DNA of 6,081 nucleotides from JBBCJM01 sp037190175. Lineage in GTDB: Bacteria > Pseudomonadota > Alphaproteobacteria > Rhodobacterales > Rhodobacteraceae. This document shows, in pieces, positions 1 through 5,525 of this stretch. A program made the translations under genes and the position numbers. The stretch's first letter is position 1. Each line of letters opens with the position of its first letter. The stretch covers positions 1-6,081 of the forward strand of contig JBBCJM010000181.1 in NCBI GenBank assembly GCA_037190175.1. Reading direction: 5' to 3'. The notes below the pieces were generated by a model that was not told the DNA's origin, searched no databases, and worked only from the letters and a program-made list of their open reading frames with translations.

Positions 1-9
1 CTCGCGACC

Positions 10-31
10 GGGCGGCCCATCGGGCCCGCCC
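10..31 (-). terminator. GC-rich hairpin downstream of the porin gene
   Basis: A strong inverted repeat lies 23 bases past the porin stop codon: GGGCGGCCC at 10-18, a 3-base loop, then GGGC at 22-25 and CGCCC at 27-31, giving nine base pairs with one bulged base (26). No U-run follows on the minus strand, so it is not a textbook intrinsic terminator. It may act with Rho or protect the 3' end of an abundant porin mRNA. It could also serve a plus-strand gene ending to the left of the window. Confidence 0.5.
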
Positions 32-54
32 GTCCTGCCTTGCCGATCTGACGA

Positions 55-972
55 TCAGAAGGTGAACTTGATGCCGAAGTCGGCGCGGGGATCCGAGCCC
101 GGCAGATCGTTGTCGACGATACCGCCGGCCAAGGTGGCGCCGCCGCCCAGCGAGTAGTCGGCACCGATACCCCAGGCGGTCACGTCGGCAGCACCCACTT
201 CGGTCTTGCGGATGTAGCCCTTCACGGTCAGCGCATCGAAGACCGAGGTCACGCCGATGCCGTACTGCTTGAAGCCGCTGATGCCGCCCGAGCCGTCGCC
301 GTAGAACACCTGGACGGTGGTGGTGCCGAACTTGGCGTCGGCACCCAGGATCAGATGCTTGTCCGAAGCGAAGCCGGGGGTCTTCGAGACTTCGTAGCCC
401 AGAGCGACCGAGTAGTCGCCGAAGGCATACTTCACGCCGAGGGCGTAGTCCTGCACGTCATCGACCGAGCTTTGCGCCACATGGCCGTCGTTGAACGACA
501 GGGCGAAGGTCAGGCCGCCGGTGGTGTAGGTATAGAGGGCCAGCGGGTTGTTGACCCCCAGAAGCGCGCCGTCGCCGGTCAGGTAGCTGATGTCGTTCTC
601 GGCGCCCGAGATATCCGAGAAACCGATTTCCGGCAGGTTGCCGACGACCTTCTCGGCCGCGCCCACCACGTCGCCCATCTCCAGGCGGCCGAAGGCGCCC
701 GAGATGAAGATGAAGCCGGCGCCGCCGTTTTGCGCACCGCGGATGGTAGAGTCGGTGGTGCCCGCATTGTCCGCACGGAACGAGCCGCCGAACGACAGGC
801 CGCCATCGGTTTCACCGGAAGCGGTGAACACCACACGGATCCGGCTGGAGAAGTTCAGATCTTCGCCGTTATAGACCACACCCATACGGCCGTTCCCGCT
901 CAGCTTGACTTCGGCGGCCGCGACGCCTGCCGTAGCCACGAGCGCGGTGGTCGCGATCAGAAGCTTTTTCAT
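55..972 (-). CDS. Outer-membrane porin, Rhodobacter capsulatus porin family
   Basis: Encodes a 305-residue trimeric-type beta-barrel porin for passive diffusion of small hydrophilic solutes across the outer membrane. Residues 1-20 form a classic signal peptide (MKKLL, then an Ala/Val-rich core ending AAA), with predicted cleavage before Glu21. The mature start EVKLSGNGRMGV, the segment FSSRIRV, SGAFGRLEMGD near 91-101, ISYLTGD at 128-134 and the C-terminal IKFTF closely match R. capsulatus porin as I remember it. The C-terminal Phe is the usual barrel-assembly signal. The chosen ATG at 972 begins the signal peptide and has GAGGG eight bases upstream; a longer frame reaching 1002 would add ten residues before the signal peptide. 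GC content looks lower than in the neighbours, as often seen in highly expressed genes. Transcription diverges from the DUF3576 gene. Substrate selectivity cannot be read from sequence. Confidence 0.95.
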   Translation of the reverse strand: MKKLLIATTALVATAGVAAAEVKLSGNGRMGVVYNGEDLNFSSRIRVVFTASGETDGGLSFGGSFRADNAGTTDSTIRGAQNGGAGFIFISGAFGRLEMGDVVGAAEKVVGNLPEIGFSDISGAENDISYLTGDGALLGVNNPLALYTYTTGGLTFALSFNDGHVAQSSVDDVQDYALGVKYAFGDYSVALGYEVSKTPGFASDKHLILGADAKFGTTTVQVFYGDGSGGISGFKQYGIGVTSVFDALTVKGYIRKTEVGAADVTAWGIGADYSLGGGATLAGGIVDNDLPGSDPRADFGIKFTF

Positions 973-984
973 AGTTTCCCTCGT

Positions 985-997
985 TTCTTCCAAAGAA
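985..997 (-). repeat. AU-rich hairpin in the porin leader
   Basis: TTCTT at 985-989 and AAGAA at 993-997 form a perfect 5-bp stem with a 3-base loop, just upstream of the porin Shine-Dalgarno sequence. If transcribed, it would sit in the 5' untranslated leader and could affect ribosome access or mRNA stability. The stem is short, so a functional role is only inferred. Confidence 0.3.
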
Positions 998-1001
998 GGC
1001 A

Positions 1002-1018
1002 TCCCCCAATCCAGGGGA
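1002..1018 (-). repeat. GC-rich hairpin in the porin leader
   Basis: TCCCC at 1002-1006 and GGGGA at 1014-1018 form a 5-bp stem around a 7-base loop, 30-46 bases upstream of the porin ATG. With the hairpin at 985-997 it makes two consecutive stem-loops in the probable leader. Structured leaders are known to stabilise outer-membrane protein mRNAs (ompA in E. coli); applying that here is inference. Confidence 0.3.
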
Positions 1019-1051
1019 CTCCGGACTGAGTATGCGTCTTCATCCGCTGTC

Positions 1052-1065
1052 GCATTGCGGAATGC
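1052..1065. promoter_or_regulatory. Dyad in the porin/DUF3576 divergent region, candidate operator
   Basis: GCATT at 1052-1056 and AATGC at 1061-1065 are exact inverted repeats flanking GCGG. The right arm also overlaps a second dyad, TTGC (1055-1058) with GCAA (1064-1067). The site lies 80-93 bases upstream of the porin ATG, where a porin promoter would be expected; TTGCAT and TTGTTT, possible -35 elements on the minus strand, overlap it or lie next to it. I do not recognise a named regulator motif and cannot fix the -10 element. Confidence 0.3.
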
Positions 1066-1144
1066 AAACGGCGAAACAATCCGGCCCGGCTCTGCACGGC
1101 AGCATGGTGCAGGTGCGCCACAGTGGCCGCGGGACCGGGGGGGC

Positions 1145-1173
1145 TTGTTCCACCCCGGTGGGTTCGCTAGACA
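1145..1173 (+). promoter_or_regulatory. Candidate promoter for the DUF3576 lipoprotein gene
   Basis: TTGTTC (1145-1150) and TAGACA (1168-1173) are separated by 17 bases and lie 30 bases upstream of the 1203 ATG, a plausible sigma-70-type arrangement with a weak -10. The spacer contains an inverted repeat, CCACC (1150-1154) and GGTGG (1157-1161), that could bind a regulator. Both hexamers match the consensus at only about half their positions. Confidence 0.3.
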
Positions 1174-1202
1174 ACACTCACGACGCGCGCAGGGGAGGCC
1201 CC

Positions 1203-1769
1203 ATGAAGCTCAACCGTCCTGTCAGGGCCGCGGTGGCGGGTCTCACGCTCTTGGCCATGGCCGGGTGCGGCGGCGGCTTCAGCGGCATCGGCAGCGGCGA
1301 TTCGGGCCTGTTCGGCCGCCGCAGCGCCGCGACCGTTCCCTCGGAGGCGACCCTGGCCCGCCGCGAAGCCGCCGAGGCGCAGCGTGCCGCGCAGGACCGC
1401 GCCTTCGGCCGGGATCAGCGGCAGTCCACCATCTGGGACCTGTTCTCGAACGCCTCGGACCCGAACACCACGGTCGAGGTGAACAAGTACCTGTGGCAGG
1501 CGTCGCTGGACGTGCTGAACTTCCTGCCCATCGAGGCGGTGGATCCCTTCACCGGGGTGATCGTGACCGGCTACGGCACCCCGCCCGGCGGCGGGCGGGC
1601 CTATCGCGCCACGGTCTATGTGCAGGACCCGGCGCTGGACGCGCGGTCGCTGCGGGTGGCGCTGGAGGCGCGCGGCGGCGGCGCGGTCAGCCGCGAGACG
1701 CAGCGCGCGGTGGAGGATGCGATCCTGACCCGCGCCCGCCAGCTGCGCGTGCAGGATTCGCGGCTGTAG
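1203..1769 (+). CDS. DUF3576 family lipoprotein
   Basis: Encodes 188 residues. Residues 1-21 are a lipoprotein signal peptide (basic MKLNRPVRAA, hydrophobic core, lipobox ending LAMAGC) with lipidation expected on Cys22. The next residue is Gly rather than Asp, which by the E. coli rule favours the outer membrane, facing the periplasm. A Gly-rich linker (23-37) and a charged Ala/Arg/Glu stretch (50-72) precede the conserved block at about 76-155: TIWDLF, VEVNKYLWQASLDVLNFLPI, VDPFTGVIVTGYG and the YRATVYVQDPALDARSLRV segment, which I recognise as alphaproteobacterial DUF3576. The molecular role of this family is unknown to me. The start at 1203 is fixed by the signal peptide and the strong AGGGGAGG at 1191-1198; the frame is open back to 1032, but that extension has no plausible start signal. 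The gene diverges from the porin and precedes another envelope lipoprotein. Confidence 0.88.
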   Translation: MKLNRPVRAAVAGLTLLAMAGCGGGFSGIGSGDSGLFGRRSAATVPSEATLARREAAEAQRAAQDRAFGRDQRQSTIWDLFSNASDPNTTVEVNKYLWQASLDVLNFLPIEAVDPFTGVIVTGYGTPPGGGRAYRATVYVQDPALDARSLRVALEARGGGAVSRETQRAVEDAILTRARQLRVQDSRL

Positions 1770-1778
1770 GGAATTCGG

Positions 1779-1807
1779 CGGAACCGGCCACGGCTTTCCG
1801 GGTTTTT
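1779..1807 (+). terminator. Possible intrinsic terminator after the DUF3576 gene
   Basis: CGGAACCG (1779-1786) pairs with CGG (1791-1793) and TTCCG (1796-1800), giving eight pairs with a 4-base loop and a 2-base bulge. It is followed, after GG, by five T residues (1803-1807). It starts ten bases past the stop codon. The bulge and short T-run make it a moderate candidate. If it works, the transpeptidase gene needs its own promoter within roughly 1808-1890. Confidence 0.4.
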
Positions 1808-1847
1808 CGTCCGCCCCCGCGTCAGGGGGTTGACCGCAACCGGGCCG

Positions 1848-1866
1848 GCCCGCTTTTCTCGCGGGC
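1848..1866 (+). repeat. Perfect 6-bp stem upstream of the L,D-transpeptidase gene
   Basis: GCCCGC (1848-1853) and GCGGGC (1861-1866) are perfect inverted repeats around a 7-base T/C-rich loop. The stem ends 19 bases before the Shine-Dalgarno sequence. It could be a leader structure or an operator, or chance in GC-rich sequence. A TTGACC at 1830-1835 upstream resembles a -35 element, but no convincing -10 follows. Confidence 0.25.
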
Positions 1867-1898
1867 AAGAGCCTGAGACACTCACGGGGAGGCCGATC

Positions 1899-2666
1899 TT
1901 GATCCTGCACCGTCTGGCGGCTGTGGCCGCGCTTGCCCTGCTGGCCGCCTGCGCCGGACCCCGCGAGACCGGGCCGGTGATCACCCCCGGCTACGAGGGG
2001 GTCGAGGACAACGGCTATTTCATCGCCCCGGTCGAGGCGCGGTTCCTGCCGCCGCATGTGCCGCGGGCGCATGTGGAGTACGCGGGCGGCGAGGCGCCGG
2101 GAACCATCGTGATCGACACCTTCGCCCGGCGGCTCTACTACGTGACCGAGCCGGGGCGGGCCTGGCGCTATACCATCGGGATCGGGACCGAGGGCACCAG
2201 CCTGACCCGCGGCGGCACGATCAACCGCAAGGAGGTCTGGCCCGGCTGGACCCCCACCCGCAACATGGTGCGCCGCTATCCCGAGATCTACGGGCCGCTG
2301 GCCGGGGGCACGCCGGGGGGGCTGACCAGCCCGCTGGGGGCGCGGGCGCTCTATCTCTACCGCGGCGGGCGCGACACGATGTACCGCATCCACGGCACCA
2401 TCGACGACGCCTCGATCGGGCGGGCGAGTTCGGCGGGCTGCGTGCGGCTGTTCAACCAGGACGCCATCCACCTGTTCGACCAGGTGGGCTACGGCACCCA
2501 GGTCAAGGTCCGCTCGCGCGCGGAAAGCCTGGCGCTGGAAGGCGAGTGGATCAGCGACATCCGCGGCAATGCGGTGCCGGCGACGCCGGAGAACATCGCC
2601 CGGCTGGCGAGGGAGCAGGAGGAACGCGCCCGGCGCGAGGCGGCGCGGGCGCAGGCGCCGGGCTGA
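1899..2666 (+). CDS. L,D-transpeptidase (YkuD domain) lipoprotein
   Basis: Encodes 255 residues. A short signal peptide with lipobox LLAAC (Cys18) predicts an envelope lipoprotein facing the periplasm. The YkuD catalytic domain spans about 68-205: GTIVIDTFARRLYYV starts the fold, and the active site is the pair His165-Gly166 and Ser178-Ala-Gly-Cys181-Val-Arg183, with Cys181 the expected nucleophile. Such enzymes form 3-3 peptidoglycan crosslinks or attach outer-membrane proteins to the wall; which applies here cannot be told. After the domain, residues 231-252 form a highly charged Arg/Glu/Ala helix, probably a surface or wall-contacting tail. The start is TTG at 1899, because GGGGAGG at 1886-1892 lies six bases before it and it begins the signal peptide exactly. 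A TTG at 1830 would place 23 polar residues ahead of it. The gene ends three bases from the convergent cupin gene. Confidence 0.92.
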   Translation: MILHRLAAVAALALLAACAGPRETGPVITPGYEGVEDNGYFIAPVEARFLPPHVPRAHVEYAGGEAPGTIVIDTFARRLYYVTEPGRAWRYTIGIGTEGTSLTRGGTINRKEVWPGWTPTRNMVRRYPEIYGPLAGGTPGGLTSPLGARALYLYRGGRDTMYRIHGTIDDASIGRASSAGCVRLFNQDAIHLFDQVGYGTQVKVRSRAESLALEGEWISDIRGNAVPATPENIARLAREQEERARREAARAQAPG

Positions 2667-2669
2667 TCG

Positions 2670-3014
2670 CTACAGCCGGATGACGTATTCCTTGAGCGTG
2701 GTCTCCACCACCTCCCACACGCCCTGGAAGCCCGGGCGGACGACGAGGGAATCGCCGGCGCGCAGGGTGGTGGCATTGCCCTGCGCGTCGGTCAGCACCG
2801 AGACGCCTTGCAGGATGCGGATGTATTCCCATTCCGTGTAGCTCACACGCCAGGCCCCCGGGGTGGCCTGCCAGAGCCCGCAATAGAGCCCGTCGCGTTC
2901 CTCGAGGTTCCAGGTGGTGTGCACGGGGTCGCCCTTGACCCGTTTTTCGGGCGCGGGGCGTTTTGTTTCGGGCGCGATCCCCTCGCGGGTCAGGCGGATG
3001 AGCAGGTCGGTCAC
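2670..3014 (-). CDS. Small cupin-domain protein (Cupin_3 / DUF861 type)
   Basis: Encodes a 114-residue single-domain cupin, probably cytoplasmic since no signal peptide is visible. The segment YCGLWQATPGAWRVSYTEWE (44-63) leads into IRILQG (65-70), then LTDAQGN, LRAGDSLVVRPGFQGVWEV (84-102), which fits the Cupin_3 barrel with its GD turn and the PGFxGxWEV strand. The usual HxH metal ligands of motif 1 are missing (Glu61, Trp62, Glu63 occupy that area), and the only histidine is His32, so classical metal-dependent catalysis is doubtful. Similar proteins are generally annotated only as cupin domain-containing. Start is GTG at 3014 with AAAGGA seven bases upstream; that Shine-Dalgarno overlaps the phosphatase stop codon (TGAAAGGA), so translation is probably coupled. 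Last gene of the minus-strand run. Substrate unknown. Confidence 0.85.
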   Translation of the reverse strand: MTDLLIRLTREGIAPETKRPAPEKRVKGDPVHTTWNLEERDGLYCGLWQATPGAWRVSYTEWEYIRILQGVSVLTDAQGNATTLRAGDSLVVRPGFQGVWEVVETTLKEYVIRL

Positions 3015-3026
3015 GGGGTGATCCTT

Positions 3027-3674
3027 TCAGGTCAGGCCGATCCGGGCGGGCAGGTCGGCCAGACTGGCCAGCGGCTCGGCCCCCTCGGCCACCAGCCCGG
3101 CGGCATCGCCATGGGGGGCCAGGCCGAAGCAGCGCATCCCGGCGGCCCGGGCGCCGCGGCAGCCGGTGGGGCTGTCGTCCACCACCACGCAGTCGGCGGG
3201 CCCGACCCCCAGCGCCGCCGCGCAATGCAGCCAGAGCCCCGGGTGCGGCTTGGGCACCCCCAGCGCCTGGCCGGAGAAGAGCCGGCCTGTGAGGCGCGCC
3301 ATCACCGCCGGATGCTGGCCCAGGGTGACCTGCATCTTCTCCGGCGCGCCGTTGGAGCCCACGGCATAGGAAATCCCCGCCGCATCCAGCCGGTCCAGCA
3401 GCGCCTCCACCCCCGGCATCAGCGGGGTGCCGCGGGCCAGCAGCGGATAGAGCCGGGCATAGAAATCCTCCACCCAGCCGTCGGGCAGCCGGGCGCCCAG
3501 GGCGCGCGCACGCTCCCAGACCCCGCGGATGGTGCCGCCGAGGAACAGGGTCTCGATCCTTTCCGGGGTGAGCATGAGCCCCGCCGCGCGCAGGTCCTCG
3601 TGCAGCAGCGCCAGCGTCACCGGCTCGCTGTCCACCAGCACCCCGTCGCAGTCGAACAGCACGGCGCGGATCAT
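3027..3674 (-). CDS. HAD-superfamily phosphatase, YieH-like
   Basis: Encodes a 215-residue cytoplasmic haloacid-dehalogenase-type hydrolase with a helical cap. Motif I is FDCDGVLVDSEP (7-18), with nucleophile Asp8 and acid/base Asp10; motif II is the Ser107 of VGSNG; motif III is Lys142 in VPKPHPG; motif IV is VVVDDSPTG (163-171) with metal ligands Asp166 and Asp167. The cap lies between about 18 and 85. The SNGAPEKMQ and RLFSG segments resemble E. coli YieH, a phosphatase active on 6-phosphogluconate and related sugar phosphates. A beta-phosphoglucomutase-like mutase is also possible by motif alone, so the substrate is unproven. The ATG at 3674 overlaps the rsmD stop codon as ATGA and opens directly on motif I. 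There is no clear Shine-Dalgarno, consistent with translational coupling. The frame is open upstream to 3773, but only inside rsmD. Confidence 0.9.
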   Translation of the reverse strand: MIRAVLFDCDGVLVDSEPVTLALLHEDLRAAGLMLTPERIETLFLGGTIRGVWERARALGARLPDGWVEDFYARLYPLLARGTPLMPGVEALLDRLDAAGISYAVGSNGAPEKMQVTLGQHPAVMARLTGRLFSGQALGVPKPHPGLWLHCAAALGVGPADCVVVDDSPTGCRGARAAGMRCFGLAPHGDAAGLVAEGAEPLASLADLPARIGLT

Positions 3675-4234
3675 CCCGGCGCCCGCAACAGGGTGACCCA
3701 GGTGTCGCCGTAGCGCCGCTGGTCCAGCGGCTGGAAGCCTTCGGGCGGGGCCATCGCTGCGTTTTCCTCCCACACCACCATCGCCCCGGGGGCCAGCCAG
3801 CCGCCCTCCGCCGCCGAGGCCAGCGCCCGTTCGCCCAGGCCCTGGCCATAGGGCGGGTCGAGGAACACCAGCCCATAGCCCGGCCCCCGATTCGGCCCCA
3901 GCCGGGTGGCGTCGCGGCGCCAGATGTCGGTCACACCCATGGCCCGCAGCCGTTCCACGTTCCGGCGGATCAGCGCGCGGGCCGCGGCGCCGTCATCGAC
4001 GAAGGCCACCCGGGCGGCGCCGCGGCTCAGCGCCTCCAGCCCCAGCGCCCCGGTGCCGGCAAAGAGGTCCAGCACCCGCGCGCCGGTCACCGGGTCGCCA
4101 TGGCCGCCGTTCAGCAGCAGGTTGAAGATCGCCTCGCGCACCCGGTCCGAGGTCGGGCGCAGATGCGCGGCGGGATCGCCGGCGCCCACCTCGGCCAGTT
4201 GGGTGCCGCGGAATTGGCCGCCGACGATTCTCAT
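3671..4234 (-). CDS. rsmD: 16S rRNA (guanine(966)-N(2))-methyltransferase RsmD
   Basis: Encodes 187 residues, the normal length for RsmD, which transfers a methyl group from S-adenosylmethionine to N2 of G966 of 16S rRNA during 30S subunit assembly. The N-terminus MRIVGGQFRG and LRPTSDRVREAIFNLL (25-40) are family hallmarks. The SAM-binding loop is DLFAGTGALG (56-65), an acidic Asp80-Asp81 ends the next strand, and the catalytic DPPY is at 126-129. The C-terminal RRYGDTWV (173-180) also fits. The ATG at 4234 overlaps the reductase stop codon as ATGA, and the only purine-rich stretch (TAGG) is too close to serve as a standard Shine-Dalgarno, so coupling with the upstream gene is likely. It overlaps the phosphatase gene in the same way at its 3' end. 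A longer frame, to 4492, lies antisense-free inside the reductase gene and is not supported. Confidence 0.95.
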   Translation of the reverse strand: MRIVGGQFRGTQLAEVGAGDPAAHLRPTSDRVREAIFNLLLNGGHGDPVTGARVLDLFAGTGALGLEALSRGAARVAFVDDGAAARALIRRNVERLRAMGVTDIWRRDATRLGPNRGPGYGLVFLDPPYGQGLGERALASAAEGGWLAPGAMVVWEENAAMAPPEGFQPLDQRRYGDTWVTLLRAPG

Positions 4235-5445
4235 CCTACCATCAGGGACTTGAGGTCCACGCCCGGGTCGGCCAGGGCCTCGGGCGAGGGGCTGATGCCG
4301 CCCTCGATCATCCGCTTGCCGGCCATGAAGGCGCGGGGGTCGGACATGGCGTCGACCGAGATCAGCCGCGGCCCGGCATAGTACCAATGCGACCGCGCTT
4401 GCCCCGTGCCGGGGCGCACCACCACCCGGTCGTGGCCGGTGTTCAGGCCGGCGATCTGCAGCTTCACGTCGTACTGGTCCGACCAGAACCACGGTTTCGG
4501 CACATAGGCCGCCGGCTGGCCCAGCACATTCGCCGCCACCGCCTCGGCCATGTCGATGGCGTTGGGCACCGATTCGAGCCGCAGCCGCTGGCCACCGGGG
4601 GCGAGGAAGGAGGCGCAGTCGCCCGCCGCCCAGATGGCGGGATCGGAGCTGCGGCCGAAGGCGTCGGTGGCGATGCCGTTGTCCAGCGCCAGCCCCGCCT
4701 GCTCCGCCAGGGCGGTCGCCGGCAGGATCCCCACCCCCACCACCACCAGGTCGGCCGGGATCGCCCGCCCATCCGCCAGTTCCGCCCCGGTCACCCGGTC
4801 GCTGCCGATGAGCCGGGCCAGCCCGGTGCCCTCCAGCAGCGTCACCCCGTGGCCGGCGTGCAGCGCGCGGAACCAGTCCGAGGTCTCGGCCGCCGCCACC
4901 CGTTGCAGGATGCGCGGGGCGAGTTCGATCAGCGTGACGTCGAGCCCGCTCTTGCGGGCCACCGCCGCCGCCTCCAGCCCGATATAGCCCCCGCCCACCA
5001 CCACCAGCCGCGCACCCGGGGCGAAACCGGGCCGCATCGTCGCCACATCGGCGATGGTCCGCAGGGTGAAAACGCCGGGCAACTCGCCCCCGATGGCCGC
5101 GGGCAGCCGGCGGGGCACCGAACCCGTAGCCAGGATCAGCGCGTCATAGGGCACCTCGCCGCCGCCGGTGCGCACCACCTGCGCGGCCCGGTCGATGGCC
5201 AGCACCGGGGTGCCGGTCAGCAGCTCGATCCCCTGCCCCGCGAAGAACTCCGCCGGGCGCAGGAACAGCCGCTCCTCGCCGACCTCGCCCAGCAGAAAGG
5301 CCTTGGACAGCGGCGGGCGCTGATAGGGCGGCACCGGCTCGTCGCCGATCAGCGTCAGGGGCCCGTCATGCCCCAACGCCCGCAGCCTGGCCGCCGCCGA
5401 GGCCCCCGCCTGCCCCGCGCCCACGATCACGATCCTGCCCGCCAT
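4231..5445 (-). CDS. FAD-dependent NAD(P)H:ferredoxin/rubredoxin-type reductase
   Basis: Encodes 404 residues, typical for the putidaredoxin/rubredoxin reductase family, which passes electrons from NADH through FAD to a small iron-sulfur protein. The FAD-binding Rossmann motif is IVIVGAGQAG (5-14), followed by PPYQRPPLSK (39-48) and ILATGS (104-109). The NAD-binding motif is VVVGGGYIGLEAA (148-160); Glu174 at the end of the next strand favours NADH over NADPH. AAGDCA (273-278) contacts FAD. The C-terminal Reductase_C domain (about 319-402, beginning PWFWSDQY) is complete. The two-cysteine redox motif of thioredoxin-reductase relatives is absent. The ATG at 5445 begins the FAD motif directly and has GGGAG eight to ten bases upstream. 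No ferredoxin, P450 or dioxygenase gene is in the window, so its partner is unknown. It leads the four-gene run and diverges from the peroxiredoxin gene. Confidence 0.92.
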   Translation of the reverse strand: MAGRIVIVGAGQAGASAAARLRALGHDGPLTLIGDEPVPPYQRPPLSKAFLLGEVGEERLFLRPAEFFAGQGIELLTGTPVLAIDRAAQVVRTGGGEVPYDALILATGSVPRRLPAAIGGELPGVFTLRTIADVATMRPGFAPGARLVVVGGGYIGLEAAAVARKSGLDVTLIELAPRILQRVAAAETSDWFRALHAGHGVTLLEGTGLARLIGSDRVTGAELADGRAIPADLVVVGVGILPATALAEQAGLALDNGIATDAFGRSSDPAIWAAGDCASFLAPGGQRLRLESVPNAIDMAEAVAANVLGQPAAYVPKPWFWSDQYDVKLQIAGLNTGHDRVVVRPGTGQARSHWYYAGPRLISVDAMSDPRAFMAGKRMIEGGISPSPEALADPGVDLKSLMVG

Positions 5446-5525
5446 GCCCTGGCTCCCTCTGGCCGCGCCCTGCGCAGGCCCGTATAACCCACCGCAACGG
5501 CATGGCAACGCAGGAGGACCGACCG
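5446..5525. promoter_or_regulatory. Divergent control region between reductase and peroxiredoxin genes
   Basis: This 80-base gap must hold start signals for both directions unless the genes are read through from outside. A TATAAC at 5483-5488 (plus) reads as TTATAC on the minus strand one base over, so one AT-rich core could serve as -10 in either direction; no good -35 is visible for either. A perfect 10-bp palindrome, CCTGCGCAGG, lies at 5469-5478, and GCAACG is directly repeated at 5494-5499 and 5505-5510, one helical turn apart. The peroxiredoxin Shine-Dalgarno AGGAGG is at 5512-5517. The promoter positions are inference. Confidence 0.45.

Noticed and set aside
355..1029. Plus-strand open frame antisense to the porin
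   Set aside because: No domain or good ribosome site; the porin on the other strand has a signal peptide and full barrel similarity.
1137..1143. Run of seven G residues
   Set aside because: A single G-tract without the further tracts needed for a quadruplex; likely composition.
1032..1202. Upstream in-frame extension of the DUF3576 gene
   Set aside because: No ribosome site at 1032 and the extension would bury the lipoprotein signal peptide; it overlaps the probable promoter region.
1167..2471. Long minus-strand open frame (434 codons) opposite the two lipoprotein genes
   Set aside because: Its product is low-complexity Arg/Pro/Gly/Ala-rich with no recognisable domain; it is a GC-rich mirror of two well-supported plus-strand genes.
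2551..3876. Minus-strand 441-codon frame spanning the cupin, phosphatase and rsmD end
   Set aside because: Wrong frame relative to three recognisable genes, Arg/Pro/Gly-rich and without family features.
4735..5004. Repeated ACCACC runs near 4739 and 4995
   Set aside because: They encode Val-rich beta strands (VVVVG and VVVGGG) in the reductase on the minus strand, so they are codon-driven rather than a repeat element.
4387..5487. Plus-strand 366-codon frame opposite the reductase
   Set aside because: His/Arg/Gln/Gly-rich composition typical of antisense GC-rich frames; the reductase motifs on the minus strand are complete.
5502..5525. Alternative upstream ATG for the peroxiredoxin
   Set aside because: It lacks a Shine-Dalgarno sequence, and its first codons include the AGGAGG that serves the 5526 start.
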